From Dryas octopetala (lineage: Eukaryota > Streptophyta > Magnoliopsida > Rosales > Rosaceae): a stretch of DNA of 64,000 nt. Position numbers and translations under genes: made by a program. The DNA lies in NCBI GenBank assembly GCA_963921425.1, contig OY992835.1, forward strand, positions 17,360,001 through 17,424,000. Reading direction: 5' to 3'. Shown here piece by piece: positions 24,574 to 35,622 of this stretch; within the stretch, counting starts at the first letter, position 1, and the number at the start of each line of letters is the position of its first letter. Under the pieces are notes generated by a model. That model worked only from the letters and a program-made list of their open reading frames with translations. It ran no database searches and had not been told where the DNA came from.

Positions 24574-24618
24574 TTGGCAGAGTGGTGCAGTTTTTCATAT
24601 TTTGCAGGTCCAAATCTC
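24574..24618 (+). repeat. Possible relic of a tRNA-derived SINE head
   Basis: TGGCAGAGTGGTGCAG resembles a Pol III A-box and GGTCCAAATCTC a B-box, about 20 bp apart. No 3' tail or target duplication was found, so this is weak. Confidence 0.25.
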
Positions 24619-25311
24619 ACCTGGGATATCGATGCTTTTTGACTGCAACAAAGACTTTGTGGGTCCTTGAAAAATTTGTATGACATCCTTGGATCAACAA
24701 TATAGAAAAACTCTTATCTATATATGTAGTTGCACTCTGGCACTCTTGCAACTAAAAATCAATTATGTTCAAATATCTAAACCCTGTCATCCCATAATTG
24801 AGATTATCTGAATAAGATTGTAATTAAGTTAATAACTAGAGTAATTCTGCCTTACCACCCATGCTTATTGATTTTTTATCTAACTCTTGATGGGTTTATT
24901 ATCCAACTATTAAGATGAAAAATAGTTACGGTACATACGTTCACATAACACGTAGTCAGATTAAATGGCTCACATAACTATATCATAGGATATAAAAGGT
25001 TGAACCTATCAATCTAATGGTGAAAATTGAAAAATACTTTAGTATGTTATGGACATAGTAGCAAATTCCATTAAGGTATATATATATTTGTGAGCAACCA
25101 TTGTACCAAAAACGAATTCCACTTCGCACATAAGAATCATGACTATGAACTCATTCTCTTTTGTCATGTGCACACATTCTTGCAAAATAAAAACTCTCTC
25201 AACTCTTAATATTAGAGGTGCCATTTGGTATCAACACAACACGTGTACGGTATATACGACACAAACACTAACATTTCAAAAAGAAAACCAATACTAACAC
25301 GAGTACGACAC

Positions 25312-25736
25312 AAGGGTTTAAATTTCAAAAATTTTGGTGAAATTTTGCCGAAATTTTCGATTTTGGGAGGGGTCGAAATCGAAACCAAGTTTTATTAAAT
25401 TTTCGGTATAATTTCGGCGAAATTCTTGAAATTTCGCCGGTGATCTGGTTTTGAAATTTTGAGTTTTTGGAGAGGAGGCTGGGTTGGAGAGAAAAAGAGG
25501 GTTTTGGGAGAAAAATGGGGCGGTGGAGGGGGCGCGGCAGGGGGGAGATCGAGGGAGAAGATGAGCGGGCGGTGGCAGGGGGGGCGCGGCAGGGGGGAGA
25601 TCGGGGGAGAAAGAGGAGGGGCGGCGGCAGGGGGTGGCCGGGGGGCGCGGCAGGAGGGAGATCGAGGGGGCGCGGCAGGGGAGGCGTGGCAGGGGGGGAG
25701 AAGGTGGTGAGGGTGAGGTGGGTTGGTGATGGATTG

Positions 25737-25829
<93 letters not shown>

Positions 25830-26743
25830 AAAAACAGTGGAAGGTTTTGCTGGAGCTCAGGGGGAAAGGAAAGGAAAGGGAAGGAAGGAAAGAAAAAGAA
25901 GAAAAAAAAAAAAAGAAAGGAAAAAAAGAAAAGGAAAAAAAGAAAAAGAAAAGAAAAAAAGAAAAAGAAGGAAAGAAAAAGAAGAAGAAAAAAAGAAAAA
26001 AAAAAGTAAGAAAGAGAAAAAAAATTAAAAGGTCTAGGGTTGATTAGGGTTTGGGGCCTTTGGGCAATTGTAAAGAAAAAAAAATAGTTTGGGTTTTCAT
26101 TTGGCTTTTTTAGAGTTTCATTTAGTTGTTTTTAAACCCTAAATTTGTAAACTCTAATATATTTTTATATAAAAAATAATTTAAAATACTCTAAAAAGCC
26201 TAAATCCTAATATCATATACCATATCCTAGTTTGAGGTTTTTGGGCAATTGAAAAAAAAAAAGGATTTGAGATTTCGTTTGGCCGTTTTGGGGTTTCGTT
26301 TAATTGTTTTTAAACTCTAATACCTTTTTATATAAAAAATAATTAAAAATATCATAAAGGGTCTAAACCCTAATATCTTATACGATATCTTAAATAATAT
26401 AGAGTATAGATTATAAAGTATATAGAATTTAGTGGATATATTATAGAGTATAAAAAATATATTAATTTTATTTATTCATTATACTAATTTTATTTCACAG
26501 TATTTACCTTCAGCGCGCATTATATTCATCTTATATCACATGAAACTTATTATATAATTTGATTTCTTCAATGTTTTTTATCAATGTAGTAGATAATATG
26601 TTAAATAAATATATAGTAAAGTTTCATTCAAAATTTTTGTATTTTGATAGTAATTTCCATCGTTTTCGTTTAATTTTTGTCGAAATTTAAAAATTTTTGA
26701 AATTTTCGTCGAAATTTTATCGAAACTCGAAATTTTATTACTT
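25312..26743. mobile_element. 1.4-kb non-autonomous element with G-rich core and long GA microsatellite
   Basis: The flanks GTACGACAC (25303-25311) and GTACGACAT (26744-26752) are a probable 9-bp target duplication with one mismatch. The ends are rich in GAAATTT / AAATTTC words and are roughly inverted to each other. Inside lie a G-rich repeated block (GGGGCGCGGCAGGGG, 25515-25700), a GA run of about 44 units (25738-25826), and A/AG-rich sequence. The long GA-rich open frames are low-complexity artefacts, not genes. Confidence 0.5.
25738..25826 (+). repeat. GA dinucleotide microsatellite
   Basis: About 44 uninterrupted GA units, one of the two longest simple repeats in the window. It lies inside the 25312-26743 element. 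Confidence 0.9.
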
Positions 26744-27132
26744 GTACGACATGAATATAAATAAATTATGAATTATAAATTGTGTCAGGATTGGATCTTA
26801 ATGGTGCACAAATCACGAATAAACATATCAGGATCAATAAATGAGACAACACTAACATGACAAAAAGTAGAATGAGTTCAACTTAAATGGGGCTCCGACA
26901 CGGACGATCCATTTTACACCTCTAGTCATTCATAACCAAGGTGGCAAGGTGTCACTTTGGCTCACTTAATTAATTAAGACGATGGGGTGCGGGAGTGAAT
27001 GGGCTGCCTTGTTCTTCAATGCTCCACTAATTAATTTCAAGTTGTTGATGCAATTGCAATGTTGGAAGGCGGGCCAACCACTAGACCAACTTTGGATATA
27101 TTGAATCTCAACTTTAAGTTATGTTTATTCAC

Positions 27133-28236
27133 GGCTTAATTATTGATTTACTACTTAAAATTGTAATTTATTTTCACTTTACCACCTAAAAGATTTTTTG
27201 TCTTAAATTACCACTTGTAAGTTACATCTGTATCCTATTTTACTTTGTTCTGTCAACAATTCCGTTAAAAATGATGACCTGGCAGTTAATGCTGACGTGG
27301 CGCGCTGGATGTGCACCACGTGTTACATCTTTACTTTTATTTTCGAATTTTTTTTATTTTTATAAACTTTAAAAATTAATTAAAAATAGCTCCGAAATCA
27401 AAAAAATACATGAAAAATTCCTACAGACTCGTCTTGACTAGCACTAATTTACTATAAGGTTAAATTACCAATTTGCCTTCTAAAAATTTCCAAAAAAAAT
27501 TAGAAATCCAAATTTATTTCTAAAAAATTAAAATAAATTTCCCTCTAATAAATAAATTCTAGAATTTTCGTAAACTCTTGGACAAATTCTCAAAAATATT
27601 TTGGAAATTACCAAAAACCTGTTTTAGAGAATTATTTCGAGACTTTACAGAAATTCTAGAATTTATTTTATAGGAAAATTTATTTTCCTCTAAGACCGAG
27701 AGGTCTTTTGGGTAGCAAGTGTTCACGAGAAATGTATTGTTAGTTTTTAGAAGACTAACGGTGCAGACCTCATATTTTTTGGAGTTCAGGAGATTATCCT
27801 ATGAATTTCCAAAGAGTCTAGAGTATTTTAATTTTCTAAAAATAAATTTGGACTTTCCAAATTTTCAGGAAATTTTTAGAGGGAAAATTGGCATTTTGAC
27901 CCCATAGTAAATTAGTACTAGTCAAGACAAGTCAGTAGGAATTTTATGTGTATTTTTCTAAGTTCGGAGCTATTTTTAATTAACTTTCAAAGTTTATAAA
28001 AATAGAAAAATAAAAAAAAAATCAGAAAATACAAGAAAAGATGTGACACGTGGCGCACATCCAGTGCGCCACGTCAGCATTAACGGCCAGGTCATCATTT
28101 TTAACGGAATTGTTGACAGAACAAGGTAAAATGAGACACGGATGTAAGTTACAGGTAATAATCTGGAACAAAAAAACTTTCAGGTGGTAAAGTGAGAATG
28201 AGGTACAATTTTGGGTAGTAAATCGATAATTAAACC
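27133..28236. mobile_element. 1.1-kb near-palindromic MULE-type element
   Basis: Most of the sequence is an inverted repeat centred near 27685. For example, GATGACCTGGC, GCTGACGTGGCGC and AACAATTCCGTTAAAAATGA on the left recur inverted at about 28040-28120. The flanks TTTATTCAC (27124-27132) and TTTATCCAC (28237-28245) are a 9-bp duplication with one mismatch. No transposase is visible. The transcript would fold into a hairpin of about 500 bp. Confidence 0.7.
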
Positions 28237-30426
28237 TTTATCCACTCCAATTTATTATATATGGATTTAACAAACCAAATAAATTATGGGCACCATAACT
28301 TCTTTCTCTATATTGGAGAGAAAAGGTGGGAGGGTTAGTTGAAGAAGTTATAGCAGGTTAGCAGATATTTGAATTCCTCTAATTTTCTCAGTTTGTTTTT
28401 TAAAATTGTTAATATTTTAAACTTGAAATGAGTTGGGCTATGTTTTTATCAGTCTAATAACAAAGCTGTGCCCTTTATGTGTCTCAGATTCTGGTTTGCA
28501 GTTAAGCTGAAGTAGTTCATTATGTTTTGTTTGACAAAAGGGTTTGGGTACACTGATATGACTGATGGGTACTGACTACTGACCTTTGTGTTATGCTTAA
28601 AACTAGACCACCTCAGCTGGTGCAGCAGCTTTGGTCTGCTTTGGACTTGTGAAGTAAATATGGTGTGGTCTGACATATTCCACTGCAACTCTGCAAAGGT
28701 AATTCCAAGAAACTATAGGCCAATAAATCTGTATAAGGGCCTTTCTGTACTCAGATACACTTATGCAAGAATGCAGGAGACAATTGACTCTATTCTAAAT
28801 ATTGTTTGATTCAGACATCTAAGAATGAGAGTCTTTCCATTTTCTTCAAAGCAATGGAATGGACATTTTCAAGTTAAATGTTAATTAAGGAGGTGCATTC
28901 CATTTCTACAATTCACTTGACCTTAGGACTTCAAGCCTCCATCGCACTTTAAATCTAGTACTCTAGACTTGAGACCTAGAATCCGAGACCTCGTATCCTT
29001 GATATTGAGACTCGAGACTCAAATCAAAGACCCCAAAAACCTGGAACTTGGGACTCACGATTCTCAACCTTGCATCCCAAACTTGAGAACTAGGATCCCC
29101 CAAACCCATGATCGATGATCCAACTGACCATGCCCGAATCCTTAGATCAAACCAAGGATCCCATACCCGAGATCCAGGTTGTGGGATCCGACAACTTGGG
29201 TCATGATATTGCTTATATTTACTATTTATATTTCATGATATTTTTGTTAATATAGTATATATTTTGATTCGGATATGATATATAGTTAACTAAATAATGG
29301 AATGAAATCGATAATTAATTACATTCATGATTCTCACTTTCAACTTAATCGACTTAATTTCCATTCATATTCCATTCCTATACCATTTCAGTCCACCAAC
29401 CTTATCAATATGTGAAGTTGGACGGTATCCAAGTAAATTTGTACGAGTTGATATAAAATATTGAGCACTGAATAAATCTCATTACCTTAAAAGACAAGAA
29501 CAAATCGTAGTTTGCAATTCTAGTGTCTTAATATTGTTAAATTCTTTTTCCATTTTTTTGGGTACAATGGCGAGCCTCATTTTATAACCATTTTCTGAAA
29601 ATTCTATTTAACCCAAAAGAATTTATATAGAAACAATGCTGAGTTAATACCATTTTACCGGCCTGTGTGGCTGAAAATATAGAACTTTTTCCATATACAT
29701 ATGCCTTGTCCAATGATATTTGATATGCATCATTTTTCAACCCCATTGTTGCTGTGTTCTTTAGACTTTGTAGTCTTCCTACCCCTAAAAATTCAATCAC
29801 TACGGCATACTATGCTAGGCTTGCTAGCTATTGCATATGGAATCTTAGCGGGAGGGAATTACTGTAGTCCACACATGAAATTTATGGCTGCCATTTGAAA
29901 TAGACACCAAGAATTGCATATGGGTGTACCTTTGAAGAGTAGTTTATTAGCTGTCAAAGTGTCTGCTTATGCACCTTCCTTCTCTCTTCCCATGTGCCTT
30001 TTTGGACCACAATCAGATAAGTTCCTCACCAATTTCTCCTACTACTCTACAAATGCATCTTAGTCCCAGTTCAATTTCATAATCAAACTTGCTTCAATTT
30101 GAAGTTTATGATCATCAATCTTGGTCTAAACTTACAAATTACACTGTCAAAGACTATAATTAATCTTCTGCTTTCTCTAGTGTAGCTAGATTGCCTTCAT
30201 TGTCAATAGTGTGCTTGTGATGGTTAATTTTGCAACATGTCAAAGAATTCATGCTATCCTATTACATAGATAATCCTATTAGTTAGTCCTGCAAGTTGTT
30301 TGACAGAGAGGACAAAATCAATGCTGCTCTACTCACCCGATTACTAACTACCAAAAGTGACATCCTGGCTTTTTGTGTCCAATGCAAAAAGAGTCTCATC
30401 AACAAGTAAGCTTCAGCCCAGAAAAA
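28237..30426. other. Intergenic region upstream of the germin-like gene
   Basis: No gene is supported. 28920-29200 is a degenerate repeat built from GAGAC/GACTTGAGAC/GGATCC-like words. The rest is AT-rich. Confidence 0.5.
28930..29200. repeat. Degenerate GAGAC/GGATCC-word repeat tract
   Basis: Many variants of ACTTGAGACC, CTCGAGACTC, ACTTGGGACTC and GGATCC(C) follow one another with irregular spacing. This suggests an old, decayed short-period tandem array. It has no coding frame. Confidence 0.4.
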
Positions 30427-30466
30427 CTTGTGGCTCTCGACCAAAAAAAAAAACCTTGTGGCTCTC
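30427..30466 (+). repeat. Ultra-short A-tailed retroinsertion in the germin-like promoter
   Basis: An insert of about 16 bp (30439-30454, GACCAAAAAAAAAAAC) lies between 12-bp duplications CTTGTGGCTCTC at 30427-30438 and 30455-30466. The homologous relic at 41658-41672 has only one copy of the duplicated sequence and no insert, i.e. the empty site. Confidence 0.7.
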
Positions 30467-30534
30467 TTTTTCCCATTAGTCACTATGTACTGCATGCATG
30501 GGTATATATGTTGTCAAGTTGCACAGAATCCGTT

Positions 30535-30542
30535 TATATAAA
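30535..30542 (+). promoter_or_regulatory. TATA box of the germin-like gene
   Basis: TATATAAA about 63 bp upstream of the ATG, a normal plant core-promoter spacing with a short leader. Confidence 0.65.
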
Positions 30543-30604
30543 CCCAAGTTACCCAACCAAGCCATCAATTATCCCACACTCACTAAACCAAAAACACACT
30601 AGTG

Positions 30605-31252
30605 ATGAAAATGCTTCACTACATTCTCTTCCTCTTTTCTCTCATCTTCTTCTTCTTCTTCTCCTCCTCTCATGCTTCTGTCCAAGACTTCTGTGTGGCA
30701 GACCTGAAAGGCCCAGACAGCCCTGCAGGCTATTCCTGCAAGAGCCCTGCTAAAGTCACAGTCAGTGACTTTGTGTTTTCTGGCCTAGCCAAAGCTGGGA
30801 ACACCTCTAACATAATCCAAGCTGCTGTGACCCCTGCATTTGTTGCTCAATTTCCTGGTGTAAATGGGCTTGGCATCTCTTTGGCAAGACTAGACTTAGC
30901 CCCTAGTGGTGTTATCCCATTCCACACACACCCTGGTGCTTCAGAGATTCTGATTGTGGCCAGAGGTGTTATCACTGCTGGTTTTGTTTCCTCAGCCAAC
31001 TCTGTTTACTTAAAGACTCTTAAAAAGGGAGATGTCATGGTTTTCCCACAAGGGTTATTGCACTTTCAAATAAATGCTGCTAAAATACATGCCAAGGCTT
31101 TTGTTAGCTTCAGCAGCGCAAGTCCTGGCCTCCAAATCCTAGATTTCGCCCTTTTTGCTAACAATTTGACATCTGCATTGGTGGAGAAGACCACTTTCCT
31201 TGATCATGCTCAAGTCAAGAAGCTCAAGGGCATTCTTGGTGGCACTGGCTAG
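30605..31252 (+). CDS. Germin-like protein (ABP19-type cupin)
   Basis: Intronless, 215 residues, the usual germin-like length. The start is ATG 30605 (MKMLHY); ATG 30611 is also possible. Residues 1-24 are a signal peptide, cleaved near [11 protein letters not shown]. Cys30 and Cys45 form the conserved N-terminal disulfide pair. Cupin box 1 has HTHPGASE with metal ligands His107, His109 and Glu114. Box 2 has [11 protein letters not shown] with His153. NTS at 66-68 is a possible N-glycosylation site and the C-terminus ends [10 protein letters not shown]. The family is secreted to the cell wall as manganese-binding oligomers with superoxide dismutase or related activity. The SVQDFCVAD start and overall match resemble ABP19 auxin-binding-type proteins of Prunus. 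Exact activity cannot be read from the sequence. A partial copy lies at 41655-41770. Confidence 0.92.
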   Translation: MKMLHYILFLFSLIFFFFFSSSHASVQDFCVADLKGPDSPAGYSCKSPAKVTVSDFVFSGLAKAGNTSNIIQAAVTPAFVAQFPGVNGLGISLARLDLAPSGVIPFHTHPGASEILIVARGVITAGFVSSANSVYLKTLKKGDVMVFPQGLLHFQINAAKIHAKAFVSFSSASPGLQILDFALFANNLTSALVEKTTFLDHAQVKKLKGILGGTG

Positions 31253-31359
31253 GCTTGCTGATTTTAAATTTTTCATTTTTTGTAAGATTATTTTGCTGAT
31301 GTGCAGCCCTAGAAGCTTTTGTTTAGTTCAATATGTATTGTTTGGTCTTATATCCTAAT

Positions 31360-31365
31360 AATAAA
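31360..31365 (+). terminator. Polyadenylation signal of the germin-like gene
   Basis: AATAAA about 108 bp after the stop codon, in an AT-rich 3' flank. Confidence 0.5.
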
Positions 31366-31810
31366 GCTTTCAGGAACAACCATAACTTAACCAAATTAAA
31401 ATCATAGCAAAGGAATTAATCTATGCTAGCTAGCTGGTTCTTTGAATATAGTACAGCCAAATAATCCCTTGGTATTAGCTTGAGGGGTAAGGGAGGGTGA
31501 GCAAATGAGTTAAGATTAGAATAGATAAGGTTTACTCCGTTCCATTGTGAAAGAAAAACAAAACTAGTACAACCAAATAATGGGTCATATGCAAAGCATC
31601 CCTTGTCAATGAGACTGTTATGGTCACTTAACTATGGTAAACAGATAGACATGTTGCACATGAATCATAACCACATACGTAAAGTACACTAGCTGCCCTT
31701 GCATTCCTTGTAAAAGCATCACGCAAGCATCGATCTTTAGTTGGCCTTATTATCCAAGCATTCATTTGGATTCTATCACTATTCAATTTCTAAAAGGAAT
31801 ATAATAAATA

Positions 31811-32300
31811 GAGCAAATTACAATTTACACCTCCTGAGATTTTGGGGGTTTCACAATTTGTACCATATTGTTTCAATTTTTTCAATTTAATACTTAATAT
31901 TTTGATTCACTTATAATTGACTATTGTTATCTATTTGACTGTCTAATCAGATGTTAATTAATAATGTGGTAGTTGCGGATCCCATATGTTTTTGACTAAG
32001 GCCGAACGACCTCCTAAACTACCCCATAAAAAGTTTTTCAATAGTTTGATATGAATTTTTGGTTTTTGAACGACCTCCTAAAATTCATATCAAACTTGAT
32101 GTACTGAAAATGCACATGCAGAGAGGTTATTCGACCTTACATGTTGGCAAAAATGTGGGTCCCGTAACTGTTAAATCATTAATTAACGTATAATTAGACA
32201 GTAAAAAATATAGCAGTAGTCAATTATAAGTAAATCAAATTATTTTATACCAAATTCAAAAAATTGAAACTAGGGTGCAAATTATAAAATACCCTATACT
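31811..32300. mobile_element. MITE with long inverted repeats
   Basis: The left part (TTTCAATTTTTTCAATTTAA, then CACTTATAATTGACTA) is matched by an inverted copy at about 32195-32290 (TAGTCAATTATAAGTAAATC). The ends are approximate and no clear target duplication was found. Non-coding. Confidence 0.55.
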
Positions 32301-32759
32301 CATAATTTATTTTTAAAACTTTTTAAAGTATTTTTTCTGTAAAAATCAGATAAATGAAAAATTCTTTAATCATTTAATTATCATCACTATTATTGTAATG
32401 CTCACTAAAATTATAATTTTGGTTTATTTATTTAATTATAATTATATGTTTAAATATTTTCAATTTAACTACATTTTAATAAAAATGGTCCTTGAATACT
32501 AATATAAAAGTATATAGTCCACATCATTAAACACATTGTGAGACGGACTACACAATGTGTACCTTACAGTTTACCAAAGTAAGGGATTCCCTTTTTTTTT
32601 AATTACAGTTGAGGGATGAGGGTTTGAACCTAAATGTGTAGGGGAAAAGCTTTTGTCCTCAGCCAACTATACTATACTATACAGTCTATACCAACCCCAA
32701 TTCACAAGGGATTCCTTACTTAAAGCTCTCTCTCTCTCTCCCTACTGTATTTATATATA

Positions 32760-33307
32760 GAGGAAATTACAGATTTAGTCCAGTTATTTTATACCTAGTT
32801 CAATTTTGGTCCACAATCTTTTTTAAGTTCTGTTTTGGTCCACTAAATGTTCCACTTGTTCAATAAAGGTCCATATTTGTTTTCTCAAATTTGGCATGCT
32901 TTTTATCCTATCAAATCTCACCCAAATTCAGCGAACATATACTTGTTTTAAAGCTATGTATTTCTTCTTTACAACCATATAAAAATCATTCAAATTGGAG
33001 TTCTAAAACTCAAGATAATTGACCCCAAAGTAGGGTACCCGAAACTGCCAATTTTTCAAACTTCACCCAATCTCAATTCTTTTAGATTATAATACTCCAA
33101 ATTTGTTTTTATGACTAAGAAATGATGAAATATAACTTATAGTTCAATTATAATTGAAGAAAACACAACCCAAAGAATTTAAAGTCACAAATCTGGACCT
33201 TTACTGAACAAATGAAACAATTAGTGGACCAAAACAGAACTTAAAAAAGATTATGGACCAAAATTGAACTAGGTATAAAATAAGTGGACCAAATCTGTAA
33301 TTTTCTC
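32760..33307. mobile_element. MULE-type MITE, 548 bp, 9-bp TSD
   Basis: TIRs of about 120 bp start GAGGAAATTACAGATTT on the left and end AAATCTGTAATTTTCTC on the right. They carry GGTCCA/TGGACC phrases. The 9-bp duplication TTATATATA flanks at 32751-32759 and 33308-33316. No coding capacity. Confidence 0.75.
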
Positions 33308-33316
33308 TTATATATA

Positions 33317-34864
33317 TATATATGAGGAATGCATACATATACAGTAGTGATATACTTTAAGCCAGTGTCAGAAGGAGCCTAAACTAAATCAACACCTGTG
33401 TTGAGCTTTACTCAAGATATTTGGAGCAATTTGTTTATATATACCAACGTAGCAGTCACCGATGTTAATTACATGTAAGTTTTTATATATGCATAACTAT
33501 TTATAAAATTGAATTGTTCTTCGGTGCGTTGTTTCTTTTGAGTTTGGATCTTCTGCTAATCTTTTGTGTGATAATATAATATTAATTAATTAAACTTACA
33601 TCATTTTACAGTATAAGCTTATAATTGAAACAATTCATTTTATAAAATAAACGTACAATTTTAGTAATAATTAAACTCATTGTCTGTTTATCCAATAATA
33701 GTCACATAATCAAACGAGTTTCGATTTGGTTAATTTTTTATAAAATTATTTTGGAACGGTGATCTAAAAAATAAACAATTTCGATCATAAACATATATTG
33801 TCAAAAAACGTATTTTAATTAATTAATATGAGGATCACCACACAAGATTGGTAGATGATCCAAATTCATTTCTTTCCTAATACTAGTTAGCCAGTGTTTA
33901 AAAGCCTTTTTTAGACTTTTTTTTTTTTTTTTTTCTTTTTGCGCCTTTTGGTATTACTAAATGACACATTTGTTTAGAGTTGGAGCACTCAGATTTGAAG
34001 GGACCATATGGTCCCCCGAATTTGTTTAAAACACCTTTCATATTAAATAAAAAAAACCCTTTCATATTTATTATAATGTTATATGATTAATATCAACAAA
34101 AAATAAACAAAATCATTCTAAACGGTTTAGATTTTTTCCAAATAAAAGTGAGTGTTACTATTTACACACATTTTTTTTTTCCCACCTTTTTCTCTATTTT
34201 TCTATCAACACACCCCTACTTTCTTCTAAAGTTTAAAATTTCGTTTTGCACACCATTTTCGTTACCAAAATATCCCTCTTCCAAAACATACCCACCCCAC
34301 CCAAATAATACACACCTCTCACTCAAAACCAGCATCACCGTGTGCAGCACCCCAACCCCACCTCTCTCTTTTCTTCTCTCTCCTTCCTCCCTTTCTCTCT
34401 CTGAATTTTCAATCCAGCCATACCCTTACACAGAAAAAAAAAAAAATTTAAAACCCACAGTACCCGACCCACCATCCACACAGCCGTTGATGTTGCTGGA
34501 TTCGTCATCGGCGAACCTCCTCCTCCCTCTCCATCTCTCTTTCTCTTCCTTCTATCTCTCTCTTTTTCTCTTCCCTCTCACTTTCTCTCTCACTCACCCA
34601 GCCCCCTGGCCGGATGGAAAGGCCTCTAGATTGGAAGCTTCTTTTCCTTATGAATTTCCGATCTGGGTGAGTGAGAGAGAAAGTGAGGGGGAAGAGAAAA
34701 AGAGAGAGGGAAAGAGAAAGAGAGAAGAGGAAGAGGAAGAGAAAGAGAAAGAGAAAGAGAAAGAGAGGGATCAAAGCTAAGGAGAACTAGAGAAATGAGG
34801 AGGTGAGAGAAGGCCGGTGGAGGGTGGGAGGAGGCTGGCTGGGTGGGAAATTAAATTGTCATTT
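33317..34864. other. Intergenic region with a CT/GA inverted repeat
   Basis: No gene is supported. 34140-34860 resembles the CT/GA-armed TIR elements in layout: CTATTTACACAC near 34158, then CT-rich sequence. An inverted repeat has arms of about 50 bp (34548-34606 and 34664-34735) around CCCCTGGCCGGATGG. A right terminus could not be found, so it may be truncated. A weak A-tailed insertion with CCTTTCATATT duplications is at 34034-34068. Confidence 0.4.
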
Positions 34865-34873
34865 TATTTTTTT

Positions 34874-35238
34874 GGGTTAAATACAAAAATAGTCCACAAA
34901 CTTTACAGTGAATCTCAATTTGGTCCATTAATTATAAAAAATATCAATTTGGTTCACGAACTTTTCAAATTGTATCAAAGTAGTACAAATATTAACTTCC
35001 ATCGAAAAATTTAACGAAAACTGGTCATGTGCACAGCAAATGACCACATTTTCAGAGACATTTTAGTTCGTTTATCACATTTTCATGTGATCAATTCAGT
35101 TAATTTTCAGATGGAAGTTTACATTTGTACTGTTTTGAAACAACTTGAAAAGTTTGTAGACCAAATTGATACTTTTTATAGTTAATGGACCAAATTGAGA
35201 TTCATGTAAAGTTGATGGACCATTTTTGTATTTAACCC
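34874..35238. mobile_element. MULE-type MITE, 365 bp, 9-bp TSD
   Basis: TIRs of about 150 bp begin GGGTTAAATAC and end GTATTTAACCC, with the phrase CTCAATTTGGTCCATTAA in both arms. The flanking 9-bp duplication is TATTTTTTT (34865-34873 and 35239-35247). Confidence 0.75.
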
Positions 35239-35352
35239 TATTTTTTTAATGTTTTTGTCCTTTATGGTAATTTAACTTACATTAACATGTAATTATAAAA
35301 TGTTGAGGCCGGTGTGTAGTTAGGTTCTTATATGAACTTGTACCCGAACTAA

Positions 35353-35580
35353 GGGCCCGTTTGGCACTGCTTTTAAAACTGTCAAAAGCGCTTTCAAATT
35401 AGTAAAAACGCTTTTGATAGCGTTTGGCAAAAATAATTAGAAGTGCTTTTGAGTTATAAAAGCACTTTTAAGGGGTTTTTTGAGAAGCACCTGACAGGTG
35501 CTTTTGCATAAACAACTTATAAGTTTTATAAAAATTTATATGTGCTTCTTAACATAAGCCCTTCTGATAAAAGCGCTACT
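35353..35580. mobile_element. hAT-like MITE, right end truncated
   Basis: It starts GGGCCCGTTTGGCACTGC and carries AAAAGCGCTTT, GTGCTTTTG and ATTTATATGTGCTT phrases shared in reverse orientation with 53462-53727. The terminal CAAACGGG part at the right is missing. It lies just upstream of the coding exon of the 35.6-kb DUF4220 copy, probably in its first intron. Confidence 0.55.
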
Positions 35581-35622
35581 AAATATATTCATTGTACTGA
35601 TTGTATCTTTATGAATTTTCAG

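Larger units (their letters stand above)
22961..25311. other. Intergenic region upstream of GRF
   Basis: No gene is supported. It holds two short A-tailed insertions (23244-23288 and 23338-23388), a possible decayed tRNA-derived SINE near 24574-24618, and otherwise AT-rich sequence. The 25210-25311 part is rich in TACGACAC-like words. Confidence 0.55.

Noticed and set aside
25459-26047. 180-codon RERERER/KKEKKRK open frame
   Set aside because: Produced by the GA microsatellite and A/AG-rich tract; several frames are open for the same reason.
34034-34068. A-tailed insertion with CCTTTCATATT duplications
   Set aside because: The insert lacks the GGCC-like core and the duplication is only 11 bp in AT-rich sequence, so it is not counted in the family.
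34148-34780. 210-codon Ser/Leu/Pro-rich frame
   Set aside because: CT-rich then GA-rich inverted repeat; both strands are open and the protein is low-complexity.
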